From NCBI GenBank assembly GCA_037974665.1, contig CM075770.1:65111850-65175849 (forward strand): 64,000 nucleotides of DNA. Direction: 5' to 3'. Positions within the stretch are counted from its first letter, which is position 1. The number at the start of each line of letters is the position of its first letter. This DNA is from Ehretia macrophylla (Eukaryota; Streptophyta; Magnoliopsida; Boraginales; Ehretiaceae). A program made the translations under genes and the position numbers. Positions 22,882 through 35,309 of this stretch are shown piece by piece. A model generated the notes under the pieces. That model ran no database searches. It was not told the DNA's origin and saw nothing but the letters and a program-made list of their open reading frames with translations.

Positions 22882-23440
22882 CCTTTTCAATTTTTTTTGC
22901 TCCGGTTAGGGTTTCCAAGATACTTTATCCACCACATTTCTATTATCGAACCCCACGGTACCTTGGGCAAGACAACTTCGCTTCACGTGGAGGTTGGGCC
23001 AGCAAACCGAGGGCGTAGGGCTTGTGACCAGGTCTCCGTCGTTCCGGTGTCCATAACTTTTGATCCGTAAGGAGTTACACGGTGCACTGCATGCCGTTAC
23101 AAAGCTCTTTGAGAGCTCTACGACAGGGGCAGCTAGGTTGCTCGCTGTGCCCTTTTTTGGTGCCCAAAATCAAACATTTTCATCAGTTTCGGGCCACTTA
23201 TCTATATTTGCTCTCTTTTTTCCTCTCGGATCGTACGTCGTGAGCTGTTAAAAGGATGACAACCTTACTCGCGGGACATTAGAGGGCCCTACAATGCGTC
23301 GATATCACGTCTTGTGAGGATGCTGCGTTGTTGAAGCAGATGGGTTGTCGTTAAGCCCATTGGGCCTTCTGAATGGGCCATCTCTCTATGCTGGGACTGT
23401 GAACCGTTAACACATAAAGGAATTGTGCCCTCAACATGAC

Positions 23441-23559
23441 GGGTGCGATCATACCAGCACTAATGTACCGGATCCCATCAGAACTCCGAAGTTAAGCGTG
23501 CTAGGTCGAGAGTAGTACTAAGATGGGTGACCCTCTAGGAAGTCCTCTTGTTGCACCCC
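23441..23559 (+). rRNA. 5S rRNA: 5S rRNA gene copy 31
   Basis: 119 nt with C26T, T63A, G66T, G81A, C94T, G97A and G108T. Confidence 0.9.
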
Positions 23560-24117
23560 TCTTTTCAATTTTTTTTTCTCCGGTTAGGGTTGCCAATATA
23601 CTTTATCCACCTTATTTCTATTATCGAATCCCACGGCGCCTTGGGCAAGACAACTTCGCTTCACGTGGAGGCTGTGCCAGCAGACCTAGGGCGTAGGGCT
23701 TGTGACTAGGTCTCCGTCGTTCCGGTGCCCATAACTTTTGATCCGTACGGTGTTACGCGGCGCACAGCATACCATGGCAAAGTTCTCCGAGAGCTCTACG
23801 ATGGGGGCAGCTAGCTTGCTCGCTGTGCCCTTTTTGGAGCCCAAAATCGAATGTTTTCATCAGTTTTGGGCTACTTTTCTATTTTTGCTCTATTTTTCTG
23901 TCCCGGATCGAACGTCGTGTGCTATTAAAAGGACGACAACCTTACTCGCGGGACATTAGAGGGCCCTACAACGCGTCGATATCACGTCTTGCGAGGATGC
24001 TGCGTTGTTAAAGCGAATGGGTTGTTGTTAAGCCCATTGGGCCTTCTGAATAGGCCATCTCTCTAGGCTGGGACTGTGAACCGTTAACACATAAAAGAAT
24101 TATGCCCTCAATATGAC

Positions 24118-24236
24118 GTGTGCGATCATGCCAGCACTAATACACCAGATCCAATCAAAACTCCGAAGTTAAGCGTGCTTGGGTGAGAGTAGTACTAGGA
24201 TGGGTAACCCCCTGGGAAGTCCTCGTGTTGCACCCC
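24118..24236 (+). rRNA. 5S rRNA: 5S rRNA gene copy 32
   Basis: 119 nt with G2T, A13G, G25A, G30A, C36A, G41A, C67T and G89A. Confidence 0.9.
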
Positions 24237-24794
24237 CCTTTTCAATTTTTTTTGCTTTGGTTTGGGTTGCCATGATACTTTATCCACCACATTTCTATTA
24301 TCGAATCCCACGGCACTTTGGGTAAGACAACTTCGCTTCACGTGGAGGCTGGGCCAGGAAACCGAGGGCGTAGGGTTTGTGACCAGGTCTCCGTCGCTCC
24401 GGTGCCCATAACTTTTTATCCGTAAGGAGTTACGCGGCGCACAGCATACTGTTGCAAAGCTCTACGAGAGCTCTACGACGGGGGCAGCTAACTTGCTTGC
24501 TTTGCCCTTTTTGGAGCCCAAAATCTAACGTTTTCATCAGTTTTGGGCCACTTTTCTATTTTTGCTCTATTTTTTCGTCCCGGATCGTACGTCGTGAATT
24601 GTTAAATGGACGACAACCTTACTCGCCGGACATTAGAGGGCCCTACAATGCGTCGATATCACGTCTTGCGAGGATGCTGCGTTGTTAAAGCGAATGGGTT
24701 GTCGTTAATCCTATTGGGCCTTTTGAATGTGCTATCTCTCTAGGCTGGGACTGTGAACCGTTAACACATAGAAGAATTGTGCCCTCAACATGAC

Positions 24795-24913
24795 GTGTGC
24801 GATCATGCCAGCACTAATGCACCGGATCCCATCAGAACTCCGAAGTTAAGCGTGCTTTGCTGATGGTAGTACTAGGATGGGTGACCCTCTAGTAAGTCCT
24901 CGTGTTGCACCCC
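24795..24913 (+). rRNA. 5S rRNA: 5S rRNA gene copy 33, intermediate element destroyed
   Basis: 119 nt. The stretch GCTTTGCTGATGGTAG replaces GCTTGGGCGAGAGTAG (G64T, G66C, C67T, G70T, A71G), removing the intermediate element. Also G2T, A13G, C94T, G97A and G99T. Probable pseudogene. Confidence 0.88.
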
Positions 24914-25471
24914 CCCTTTTCAAATTTTTTTGCTCCGGGTTGGGTTGCCAAGATACTTTATCCACCACATTTCTATTATCGAATCCCATGGCACCTTGGG
25001 CAAGACAACATCGCTTCACGTGGAGGCGGGGCCAGCAAACGAGGGCACAGGGCTTGTGACCAAGTCTCCGTCGCTCCGGTGCCCATAACTTTTGATCCGT
25101 AAGGAGTTATGCGGAGCATAGCATACCGTTGCAAAGCTCTCATAGAGCTCTACAATGGGGGCAGCTAGCTTGCTTGATGTCCCCTTTTTGGAGCCCAAAA
25201 TTGAATGTTTTCATCAATTTCGGGCCACTTTTCTACTTTTGCTATGTTTTTCCATCTCAGATCGTGCGTTGTGAGCGGTTAAAAGGACAACAACCTTACT
25301 CGTGGGACATTAGGGGGCCCTACAACTCATCGATATCACGTCTTGCGAGGATGCTACGTTGTTGAAGCGGATGGGTTATCGTTAAGCCCATTGGGCCTTC
25401 TGAATTAGCCATTTCTCTAGGCTGGGGCTGTGAACCGTTAACACATATAGGAATTGTGCCCTCAACATGAT

Positions 25472-25590
25472 GGGTGCGATCATACCCGCACTAATGCACC
25501 AGATCCCATCAGAACTCCGAAGTTAAGCGTGCTTGGGCGAGAGTAGTACTAGGATGGGTAACCCCTTAGGAAGTCCTCGTGTTGTACCCC
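25472..25590 (+). rRNA. 5S rRNA: 5S rRNA gene copy 34
   Basis: 119 nt with A16C, G30A, G89A, C95T, G97A and C114T. A box and intermediate element are consensus. Confidence 0.91.
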
Positions 25591-26148
25591 TTTTTCAATT
25601 TTTTTTGCTCCGGTTAGGGTTGCCAATATACTTTATCCACCACATTTTTATTATCGAATCCCACGGCACCTTGGGCAAGACAACTTTGCTTCACATGGAG
25701 GCTGGGCTAGCAAACCGAGGGCGTAGGGCTTGTGATCAGGTCTCCGTCGCTCCGGTGCCCATAACTTTTGATCTGTATGGAGTTACGCGGCGCACAGCAT
25801 ACCGCTGCAAAGCTCTCCGAGAGCTCTATGACGAGGGCAGCCAACTTCCTCGCTGTGCCCTTTTTGGAGCCCAAAAATTGAACATTTTCATCAGTTTCGG
25901 GCCACTTTTCCACTTTTGTTCTGTTTTTTCATCCTGGATCATATGTCGTGAGCTGTTAAAAGGACGACAACCTTACTCGCGGGACATTAGAGGGCCCTAC
26001 AACGCGTCGATATCACGTCTTGCGAGGATGCTGCGTTGTTGAAGTGGATGGGTTGTCGTTAAGCCCATTGGGCCTTCTGAATGGGCCATCTCTCTAGGCT
26101 GGGACTGTGAACCGTTAACACAAAAAAGAATTGTGACCTCAACATGAC

Positions 26149-26267
26149 GGGTGCGATCATACCAGCACTAATGCACCGGATCTTATCAGAACTCCGAAGT
26201 TAAGCATGCTTGGTCGAGAGTAGTACTAAGATGGGTGACCCCCTGGGAAGTCCTCGTGTTGCACCCT
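26149..26267 (+). rRNA. 5S rRNA: 5S rRNA gene copy 35
   Basis: 119 nt with C35T, C36T, G58A, G66T, G81A and C119T. Confidence 0.91.
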
Positions 26268-26824
26268 CCTTTTCATTTTTTCTTGCTCCGGTTAGGGTTG
26301 CCAATATACTTTATCCATCACATTTCTATTATCGAATTCCACGGCACCTTGGGCAAGACAACTTTGCTTCACGTTGAGGCTGGGCCCGCAAACCGAGGGC
26401 GTAGGGCTTGTGACTAGGACTCTGTCACTCCGGTCCCTATAACTTTTGATCCGTATGGAGTTACGCGGCGCACAGCATACCGTTGCAACGCTCTCTGAGA
26501 GCTCTATGAGGGGGTGGCCAGCTTGCTCGCTGTGCCCTTTTCGGAGCCCAGAATCGATCATTTTCATCTGTTTCAGGCCACTTTTTTATTTTTGCTCTGT
26601 TTCCCCGTCCTGGATCGTACGTCATGAGCTGTTAAAAGGATGACAACCTTACTCGCGGGACATAAGAGGGCCCTACAACGCGTCGATATCACGTCTTGCG
26701 AGGATGCTGCGTTGTTGAAGCGGATTGGTTGTCGTTAAGCCCATTGGGCCTTCTGAATGGGCCATCTCTCTAGGCTAGGACTGTGAACCGTTAACACATA
26801 AAAGAATTGTGCCATCAACATGAC

Positions 26825-26943
26825 GGGTGCGATCATACCAGTACTAATGCATCGGATCCCATCAGAACTCTGAAGTTAAGCGTGCTTGGGCGAGCGTAGT
26901 AGTAGGATGGGTGACCCCCTGTGAAGTCCTCATGTTGCACCCC
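26825..26943 (+). rRNA. 5S rRNA: 5S rRNA gene copy 36
   Basis: 119 nt with C18T, C28T, C47T, A71C, C78G, G98T and G108A. Confidence 0.9.
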
Positions 26944-27501
26944 CCTTTTCAATTTTTTTTGCTTCGGTTTGGGTTGCCAAGATACTTTATCCACCACATT
27001 TCTATAATCAAATCCCACGGCACCTTGGGCAAGACAACTTCGCTTCACGTGGAGGTTGGGCTAGCAAACCGAGGATGTAGGGCTTGGGACCCGATCCCTG
27101 TCGCTCCGGAGCCCATAACTTTTGATCCGTAAGATGTTACGCAGCGCACAGCATACCGTTGGAAAGCTCTCCGACAGCTCTACGAAGGGGGCAACCAGCT
27201 TGCTTGCTGTGCCCTTTTTGGAGCCCAAAATCGAACGTTTTCATCAGTTTCATGCCACTTTTCTATTTTTGTTATGTTTTTTCGTCATTGGTCGTACATC
27301 GTGAGTTGTTAAAAGGACGACAACCTTACTCGCGGGACATTAGAAGGCCCTACAACTCGTCGATATCACGTCTTGCGAGGATGCTGCGTTGTTGAAGCGG
27401 ATGGGTTGTCGTTAAGGCCATTGGACCTTCTGAATGGGCCATCTCTCTAGGTTGGGACTATGAACCGTTAACACATAAAGGAATTGTGGCTTCAACATGA
27501 C

Positions 27502-27620
27502 GGGTGCGATCATACCAATACTAATGCACCGGATCCCATCAGAACTCCGAAGTTAAGTGTGCTTGGGCGAGAGTAGTACTAGGATGGATGACCGCTTGGG
27601 AAGTCCTCGTGTTGCACCCC
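27502..27620 (+). rRNA. 5S rRNA: 5S rRNA gene copy 37
   Basis: 119 nt with G17A, C18T, C57T, G87A, C93G and C95T. Confidence 0.9.
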
Positions 27621-28178
27621 ACTTTTCAATTTTTTTTGCTCTGGTTAGGGTTGCAAGATACTTTATCTACCACATTTCTATTATTGAATCCCACGACACC
27701 TTGGGCAAGACTGCTTCGCTTCACATGGAGGCTGGGCCTGCAAACTGAGGGTGTAGGGCTTGTGACCAGGTATCCATTGCTCCGGTGCCCTTAACTTATG
27801 ATCCGTAAGGAGTTACGCGGCGCACAGCATACAGTTGCATTGCTGTCCGAGAGCTCTACGACGGGGGCAGCCACCTTGCTCGCTGTGCCCGTTTTTGGAG
27901 CCCAAAATCAAACATTTTCATCAGTTTCGGGCCACTTTTCTTATTTAGCTATGTTTTTCGGTCTCGGATCTTACGTCGTGAGCTGTTAAAAGGACGACAA
28001 CCTTACTCGCGGGACATTAGAGGGACCTACAACACGTCGATATCACGTCTTGCGAGGATGCTGCGTTGTTGAAGTGGATGGGTTGTCGTTAAGCCCATTG
28101 GGCCTTCTGAATGGGCCATCTCTCTAGGCTGGGAGTGTGAACCGTTAAGACATAAAGGAATTATGCCCTCAACATGAC

Positions 28179-28213
28179 GGGTGCGATCATACCAGCACTA
28201 ATGCACCGGATCC
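28179..28213 (+). pseudogene. 5S rRNA: 5S rRNA gene copy 38, 5' part (split by retroelement)
   Basis: Nt 1-35, consensus throughout (GGGTGCGATC to CCGGATCC), then the chromovirus LTR begins. The gene resumes 12 kb later at 40211. The last five bases, GATCC, are the left target-site duplication. Confidence 0.96.
28209..28213. repeat. Target-site duplication GATCC, left
   Basis: GATCC ends at the LTR start (TGTCACG) and is repeated at 40211-40215 just after the other LTR end (CTCACA). A single GATCC sits at nt 31-35 of uninterrupted 5S genes, so this is a 5-bp duplication made on insertion. Confidence 0.96.
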
Positions 28214-31200
28214 TGTCACGCCCCAACCCGGCCTATAAAGGTTAGACTAGGGTATGATCTAAACATTCAAGTCACGTCTCGTACTTAACCGTTCATGAAG
28301 ATTTAACCCTTTACGTTTTGGCCTAAACTTCAAAATTTTCCGGAAAATCGATAGCATAACGGTTGTAATTAGGCTCTTTGGTTTGGCCTAATTCTCTAAA
28401 CGCCTCCAATTTTTCCAATCTCAATTTCATTTCCAACTAGGATTACCATTTAACATCAATTGAATTGCCTATTGGTTATTTCGACGTCTCGTTTGATTTA
28501 TAACCTTGCATGATGCTATGTCTCGTTTGTTTGTTTATCCTTGTTACAAAAGTAACTATTGATCTTAGCTTAATAGCGAGTACCTGTTTAAGGTTTGGAT
28601 GGTTCATCTTACTTCGCCCTTACCTAATACTTCATAATCCTATTATAGTTACTAGCGATAATAAAAGCAAAACGACCATAGCAGTATCTAGTGTCTATCT
28701 AGAAATATCAGTACAAGCCAAAATTAGACCCTAAATTATAACGGGGGTCTTTTATATTACAACATTAGCAACATGAAAGAAACAATCTTCAAGTGGCATA
28801 GTTTTCACAATTGGCGATAAATCAAGCAAAGCACACAGGACATGCAATCACTCCAAGGAATCGTCGTTAGGCACATCGACCTCGGGTACCTGTTCTTGAT
28901 CTTCTTCACCTGAGATGATAAAAGAGGGTGAGTCCTTACGAACTCAGCGAGGGGGGAACGAGAAATAGGTTTTGAAACTCATTTTTCAGTTCAATCTTAT
29001 GAAAACCTTTTTACAAGCATGATATGTATCACAAGCAAGTACATAACGTAATATAATAGTAAAGAACGCAATTACCAGACTTTCCTCCCCGAGGTCCTCT
29101 AGGGACCAAGCGAGTGTACTTATACACATAGTAAAAGGATACGGTGAGCTTTTGCTCTCAGATCAATTCCAGTATCAGTTGTTGCGGCCGGCCTCAATTC
29201 ATCCCTATATCACGCCAAGTGGGTGCACTCCGGATGTACCCCGAAATCCTACGACCCAACTCTACGAAGAAGTCTAGGCCCCAAGCGAGAGAGGGAATAG
29301 GACCATGGTAGTCACGGGTGCACCGGCAAACCCGATGCCGCCTGGTGTGCGTGATCGCTACCATGCCGAAATGAAAGGTTGCAACCTTGTATGCAATGCA
29401 CATTTATGACATTTAATATATCACATTAGGAGGACAACAAAGTAGGTTGCCTCCGGACAGTCATAAGATTGCACATTGACAAGTAAACAAGCGAGGTATG
29501 AGTAGACAGGTAATTTCACTTGAAAAGCATTTGGAGTTATATGAACATTAAACGGACAGCCATGTAACACACATAAATCAAGCCATATAACTCAATTCAA
29601 AGTCCACGTAATCAAATATCAAGATTATATAGCATGCAGCAACATCTACGTGGGCTCGGATGCAAGAAAAGCCTATTTGTCAACATGCAATGATCAAAAT
29701 AACATTTAGGACTATAAGGGCAACTACGGGCAGCCTACTAAGCACATAATTCCACACAATATCTAAATGATCAACACTTAACAAGCCTACCTAGTCATTA
29801 GGGTTTCCATTTCGTGCTTACCCGTGTGATTAAACCCTAAGTCAACTCAAAATCAATCTCAAGCCATGCATCAATTAATTCAAACATCCCCAAGTACTCA
29901 AAACAGTTCACACAGCATCCCAAATGTCACAATCCCAAGCAATCAATACCACAAGAGAAGTTACAACAATTTTTCTAAGCATATAACCAAGTGAAATCCT
30001 CACTGCAATAGGCTGTTTTCTCACAATCATTAAGATAAGAAAAAAATCTCCAATTCTAGTGAATAAGATTTCAAATTAAATATTAAGAAGTGAACTAAAA
30101 TCAGAAACAAACCGTGCATCATTTGGAGTTCGGGATCATTAGTTATAGCCGAAACAGTGGGATAGCACAAAACTGTCCAGATTTGCACACATTTCGATAA
30201 TTGACGTTTTTGAGGTCCTTAGGTTCAGTTTTAGCCTTAGGCCATTTCTGACAAAAATGTCCAGAACTGAAAAATATAGTAGCAAACCAAATTTTATGCA
30301 TTTTGGACATCATTTACTAAGTCAAATCTGGTTTTTTCTACAAGGTCAGTGCATCTGCCAAAACCTGCTTCATATTTTCCAGATTTCCAGATTTGGACAT
30401 ATTTCAAAGATTTGCCATTTTTAGCACCTTAGATTCAAAATTCGCTTTGGCCTATTTCTGCGAAAAATGTTCAGAACTGGCAAAACTAGTTACCTAACAA
30501 TTTTCATGCATTTTCAACATCATTTTCCCAGCCAAACTCACCTCGAAACAACAGGTCAGAGAGCTGTCACATAATCCGACTTCACCTATCATCACTTTCA
30601 AGCCAAAATCTTGCCATGCATGGTTGAAGAAGCTTATGAACAAACATATAACTCAAGTACAGAAGCGAAGACATACATTTAAGAGCGTGCATGTGGATTT
30701 TTGAAGGATTTTCAAAAGATTTTAGCCCTCACCTTAGCAATCAACCAAGAAGATGCAAAAAACTTGTTGAAGCACAATTTTCTTCTTCTCCTTTGCCTAG
30801 CCGAGATTCCAACTAGATTTTCTCTATTTTTCCTACCTTAGTGACCAAGCTCTTAGTACATGCATGTGGCTAGAACAAGAAGAAAAGATGTGGAAGCTTA
30901 AAAACTCACCTAGGGCCGAAATGAAGACTCTATGTGCTTGCATGCATCTTTTGAGCTAGCTACTTGCTTTCCTTTGCTTGGGCTTGCCTTGAATGACCAT
31001 AGGATGATGATGATGAGCTAAGATGGTAAGAAGTTCAGCCAAGGCCGAGAGAGAGAGTAGAATGAGAGGGAGAGAGAGAAGATGAGAGGAAAATGAGTGA
31101 AATGAAAAAAAAACAAAGGCCTTGAAGTTTGATAAAGCATGTTCGGCCTTGGGCTGCCCAATTTCAGCCTTTTTGTGTCTTCAAGGAGTATTTTGAAATT

Positions 31201-31800
31201 CCTAGCATGGGCAAGGAATGTTTGGTCGAGTAGGGTGGGGTTTTAAGGAGATTTTTGAGCAATTTTTTATGCATTTGTGTCATAGAATGTCATAGTTTGT
31301 CTAGGAATTAAGTTGAATTTGAACAAGCAAGCACAAATGCCACATAGTGGTCGGCCAAGGCATGTAAAAATGCTGAATTTTGTCATCTTTTGTGCATTGT
31401 TTATTTTTGTGTTGAAAGTGCAAAAAGAATAAGGAATAAAGAATAAAGAATGCTTAGTGTTTAGTGAAATTTTGTCTTCTAGTGAGTTGAATTAGTAATT
31501 TAATATTGATAGTGTAGTTTGTAGGAGTATTTGATAGTCTAGTGCTTTGTGTAAGCTGCTTTCTTGATTAGCCTGAGGGCACGCTTTCCTAGGTTTAGGG
31601 CACGCACTATGAGGTAGGACACGAAGTACGAGACGAATGGACATTTTTCTAGTAAATGCACGCAACCTTAAATGAATGCACGTAATTCAATGCATGGCAC
31701 ACAAAACGAACACAATTCTTAAACCTAAGTCAAGGCACGCAAATCTAGATTAGGGCACACGAAACGAAGTATCGCATGAAAATCGAGGTCAGGCCTCACA
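28214..31800 (-). repeat. 3' LTR of the chromovirus (left on the + strand)
   Basis: 3587 bp. It starts TGTCACGCCCC and ends GGCCTCACA on the + strand, which is TGTGAGGCC...GGGGCGTGACA in element orientation, the usual TG...CA ends. It contains a GA-rich tract near 31050-31090. I see no coding sequence. Confidence 0.95.
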
Positions 31801-31813
31801 TCCTCCCCTCCTT
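31801..31813 (-). other. Polypurine tract
   Basis: TCCTCCCCTCCTT on the + strand, AAGGAGGGGAGGA in element orientation, directly abutting the 3' LTR. This is the expected plus-strand primer site of LTR elements. Confidence 0.9.
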
Positions 31814-31840
31814 AAAAGAATTTCGTCCCGAAATTCAATA

Positions 31841-32390
31841 TTACCTTTGAAATAAAGCTGGATATTGCTGCTCCATCTGGTCTCGCCTTTCCCACGTTGC
31901 TTCTTCAACTCCATGATAATCCCACAGCACTTTCACCATTTGTATAGTTTTGTTGCGCAACTCCTGATCTTGCTGGTCTAGGATCCGAATGGGCTTCTCC
32001 TCGTAAGACATGTTCTCCCGAAGCTGCAACGGCTCTGGCTCCAAGATGTGCGACGGATCAGGATGATACATCCGCAGCATTGAAACATGAAAGACGTCGT
32101 GAATATTGGAGAGGTTCTGGGGTAGTACTAGGCGATACGCCAATTTGCCAACCTTCTCAATTATCTCAAATGGTCCTACAAACCTCGGGCTCAACTTTCC
32201 ACCCTTGCCATGTTTAATCAGTCCCCTCCAAGGTGATATCTTCAAGAACACCTTGTCGTCAACCTCAAACTCGAGACTCCATCTCCGTAGGTCTGCATAA
32301 CTCTTCTGCCTGCTCTGGGCGGTAAGCATCCGTTTCCGGATGAGGTGGATATTATCAACAGTCTTCATAAGTTCAGGTAAAAGGGTCGGG
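31841..32390 (-). pseudogene. pol 3' part: integrase C-terminus and chromodomain
   Basis: A 175-residue open frame from 32368 down to 31841, in a different frame from the integrase core. Its first half is the integrase C-terminal region: QSRQKSYADLRR, FLKISPWRG (a GPY/F-type block) and FVGPFEI. The C-terminal 50 or so residues form a chromodomain (RILDQQDQELRNKTI, then VKVLWDYHGVEEATWE). Chromodomains in this place target plant chromoviruses to modified chromatin (family knowledge). The Met at 32368 is not a real start; homologous sequence continues upstream to the frameshift near 32385-32395, where one base appears to be missing. Confidence 0.9.
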
Positions 32391-33240
32391 TCAAAAGTTT
32401 CGTCTCACCTACCTCGTCCCAGTAAATTAGGGATCGACACTTACGTCCATACAACGCCTCAAATGGGGCCATCCCGATAGTGGCCTGATAACTATTATTA
32501 TAAGCGAACTCCGCTAGAGATAGATATTTCTCCCAACCTTTTCCGAAATCTAAAACACACGCCCTCAGCATATCCTCTAGAATCTGATTAGTTCTCTCCG
32601 ATTGTCCATCAGTCTGAGGGTGGTAAGCCGTGCTGAAACTCAGCTTCGTTCCCAAAGCTTCTTGCAATCTCTTCCAAAATCGGGAAGTAAAACGAGGATC
32701 CCTATCCGATACAATACTCACAGGCATCCCGTGCAATTTTACAATCTCCGCCACATACATATCTCCCAATTTCTCTGGACTATCCTCCTTGTTCATCGGT
32801 AAGAAGTGCGCCGACTTAGTCAATCTATCCACTATGACCCAAACGGCGTCATGACCCTTTTGTGATCTGGGCAGGTCCATAACAAAGTCCATAGTGATAT
32901 GTTCCCATTTCCATTGAGGGATCTCCAACGGCTGAAGTAAACCTGCGGGTCGTTGATGTTCTGCTTTGACTCTCTGGCAAGTCAAACACCGTGCCACAAA
33001 CTCCGCAATTTCTTTTTTCATGTTATTCCACCAATAGTGTTGCTTCAAATCCCAGTACATCTTTGTTCCGTCGGGGTGAATAGTATATCTTGAATTATGG
33101 GCTTCTTCAAGAATCTTATTTTTCAGCTCTGGCTCATTGGGAACACAAATCTGGTTCCTAAACCTCCAAACACCATCATCATGAAACTTGAAATCTGCGT
33201 TGCTTTCTTTAATCTTCTGAAATTGTTGGTCCTTCTGTTA
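32365..33240 (-). pseudogene. pol: integrase zinc-binding and catalytic core
   Basis: Readable from about 33240 down to 32365. The longest Met-started frame (33060-32365, 231 residues) begins inside the zinc-binding domain; the His pair lies around its start and the Cys pair CLTC is at residues 25-28. The D,D-35-E triad is complete: D58 (TMDFV), D119 (VSDRDPRF) and E155 (SERTNQ), with 35 residues between the last two. The frame is separated from reverse transcriptase/RNase H by a frameshift near 33238-33245 and from the chromodomain part by another near 32390. No functional polyprotein can be made from this copy. Confidence 0.92.
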
Positions 33241-35306
33241 GCCTCCCGTAACTCAGACAACAAGGTCGATTGAACTTGAGTAGTGGCAAAAAGTAACCCT
33301 TTCCGAGTCAATTGTGGTTTCCACAAAAATGCTTCCTCCAACAACTCCTGCACCTTGACTTCCAGTTTTGCGATGCTCGCTTTTCTACTTAAGGCGTTTG
33401 CAACTACATTTGCTTTACCAGGCACATAATTGATTGTGTAGTTATAATCATCCAAAAGCTCCATCCACCGCCTTTGCCTCATATTCAACTCTTTTTGTGA
33501 GAACAAGTATTTCAAGCTCTTGTGATCAGTAAATACCTCAAACTTGTTACCCCACAGATAATGCCTCCATTTCTTGAGTGCAAACACAATAGCCGCTAAT
33601 TCTAAATCATGCGTCAGGTAATTCACTTCATAAGGCTTTGGTTTCCTAGAAGCATATGCAACCACTCTTCCATTTTGCATCAACACACAACCCAATCCTT
33701 CTTTTGAAGCATCGGTATAGATTACAAAACCTTGACTCCTTTCAGGCAATGCAAGAACAGGTGCAGTGGTCAATCTTTTCTTCAACTCTTGGAAGCTGCA
33801 CTCACACTTATCATCCCACACGAACTTTGTTTTCTTTTGAGTGAGCTTTGTAAGCGGTCCTGCAATCTTAGAGAAATCTTTCACGAATCTCCGATAATAG
33901 CCGGCTAGACCAAGAAAACTCCGAATCTCCGTAACATTCTCCGGCTTTTTCCAAGTCATCACTGCATCTATCTTTGCTGGATCCACCGCTATCCCCTCTT
34001 GGGATATGATATGCCCCAAAAATGCAATATGCTGCAACCAAAATTCGCACTTGCTAAACTTTGCATACAATTGATGCTCTCGAAGTTTCTGCAGTACCAA
34101 CCGCAGATGTTGCTCATGCTTCGCCTCAGATTTCAAGTATACCAGAATATCATCAATGAAGATCACCACAAATTGGTCCAAGTAGGGTTGAAACACCCTG
34201 TGCATCAAATCCATAAAAGCAGCAGGGGCATTGGTTAGTCCAAAAGGCATCACCACATATTCATAATGCCCATATCTCGTCCTGAAAGCCGTTTTAGGCA
34301 CATCTTCCTTTTTGATCCGCAATTGATAATACCCTTGCCTCAAGTCGAGTTTTGAATACACTTTAGCTCCTTGCAGTTGATCAAATAACTCGTCGATCAG
34401 TGGAAGTGGGCATTTATTCTTAACAGTCACTTGGTTCAATCCTTGGTAGTCAATGCATAGCCTCAACGTTCCGTCTTTCTTCTTTACAAATAGAACTGGT
34501 GCACCCCACGGTGAAGAACTTGGTTGAGCAAACCCCTTCTTCAGCAATCCTTGTAATTGGTCCTTCAATTCTTGTAGCTCGGCCGGTGCCATACGATAGG
34601 GAGCTTTAGATATCGGCTGGGCGCCAGGTAGTAACTCTATAACAAACTCGATTTCCCGATTTGGGGGTAAACTGGGTAATTCTTCTGGAAACACATCCGC
34701 ATAGTCTTTGATCACAAGCATCTCCTTCAACTTAGCTTTGTCCGACGGATTGTTGATGAGGTAGGCTAAGTATCCGCTATACCCTTTTCTCAAGGATTTC
34801 ACTGCTTTCGTAGATGAAATGATGGAACTTCTGGTGAAATCTCTTCGACCCATTATATCCAGTATTGGCTGACCAGGTACCCGGAACGTTATAATCTTCG
34901 CCCGACAATCTAGTTGGACATGATGTTTTGCCAGCCAGTCTATCCCTAAAATGACCTCATAATCTCGAAAAGGTAATACAATAAGATTGGCTAAGAATTC
35001 CCTATCCTTAATTTGGATTGTACATGCTTTACAAGCTAAGCTAGTAACGAGTTTAGAACCCATTGGAGTACCAACTTCTACTTCGTATGGCAAACATACA
35101 ACTTTCAGTTTCACACGTTCCACACATAAGGGAGTAATAAATGAATGAGTAGCACCTGGATCAATTAACACCCTAACGGGTTGATTTAGTATGAAGAATG
35201 TACCTTCAACAACAGCAGTCTCATCTGGAATCTCCTCGCACTCAATAGCATAAGGTCGAGCCTGAACTCTAGGAACTGGAGTCTTGCCTCTAGCAGCTGG
35301 TTTACC
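33123..35306 (-). pseudogene. pol: protease, reverse transcriptase, RNase H
   Basis: The open frame continues from the codon after the gag stop; its first Met is at 35171 (682 residues from there). Residues 3-12 are the aspartic protease motif ([10 protein letters not shown]). Reverse transcriptase spans about 170-400, with D276 in LDLRQGY and the catalytic pair D340/D341 in FIDD. RNase H follows, with D487 (YTDAS), E524 (DLELAA) and D549 (FTDH). The usual last acidic residue in the VVADALSR block is Asn592 here. Arg of the usual DYRGLN block is Gln243. Real homology ends near residue 644; the tail is read in a shifted frame after a one-base loss around 33238-33245. Confidence 0.94.
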
Positions 35307-35309
35307 CTA
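35307..35309 (-). other. In-frame TAG between gag and pol
   Basis: CTA on the + strand. Gag and protease/reverse transcriptase are in the same frame: the distance from the gag Met to the pol Met is 1185 bp, divisible by three, and only this stop lies between them. Most plant chromoviruses have one gag-pol frame, so a nonsense mutation is likely; readthrough is possible. Confidence 0.9.

Larger units (their letters stand above)
22763..24117 (+). repeat. Higher-order dimer, second copy (A2-B2)
   Basis: A2 (22763-23440) matches A1 over the spacer block from GTCTCCGTCG through GTTGCTCGCTG with hardly a difference. B2 (23441-24117) shares the CCTTATTTCT, GATCCGTACGG and AATCGAATG variants with B1. 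Confidence 0.8.
18278..28213 (+). repeat. 5S rDNA tandem array, middle block (copies 24-37 and 5' part of 38)
   Basis: Units of 674-679 bp. Spacers switch here from CGAACCCCACGG to CGAATCCCACGG, mixed between 19379 and 23440 and uniform afterwards. A dimeric higher-order repeat covers 21410-24117. Between genes there is only spacer. Confidence 0.97.
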
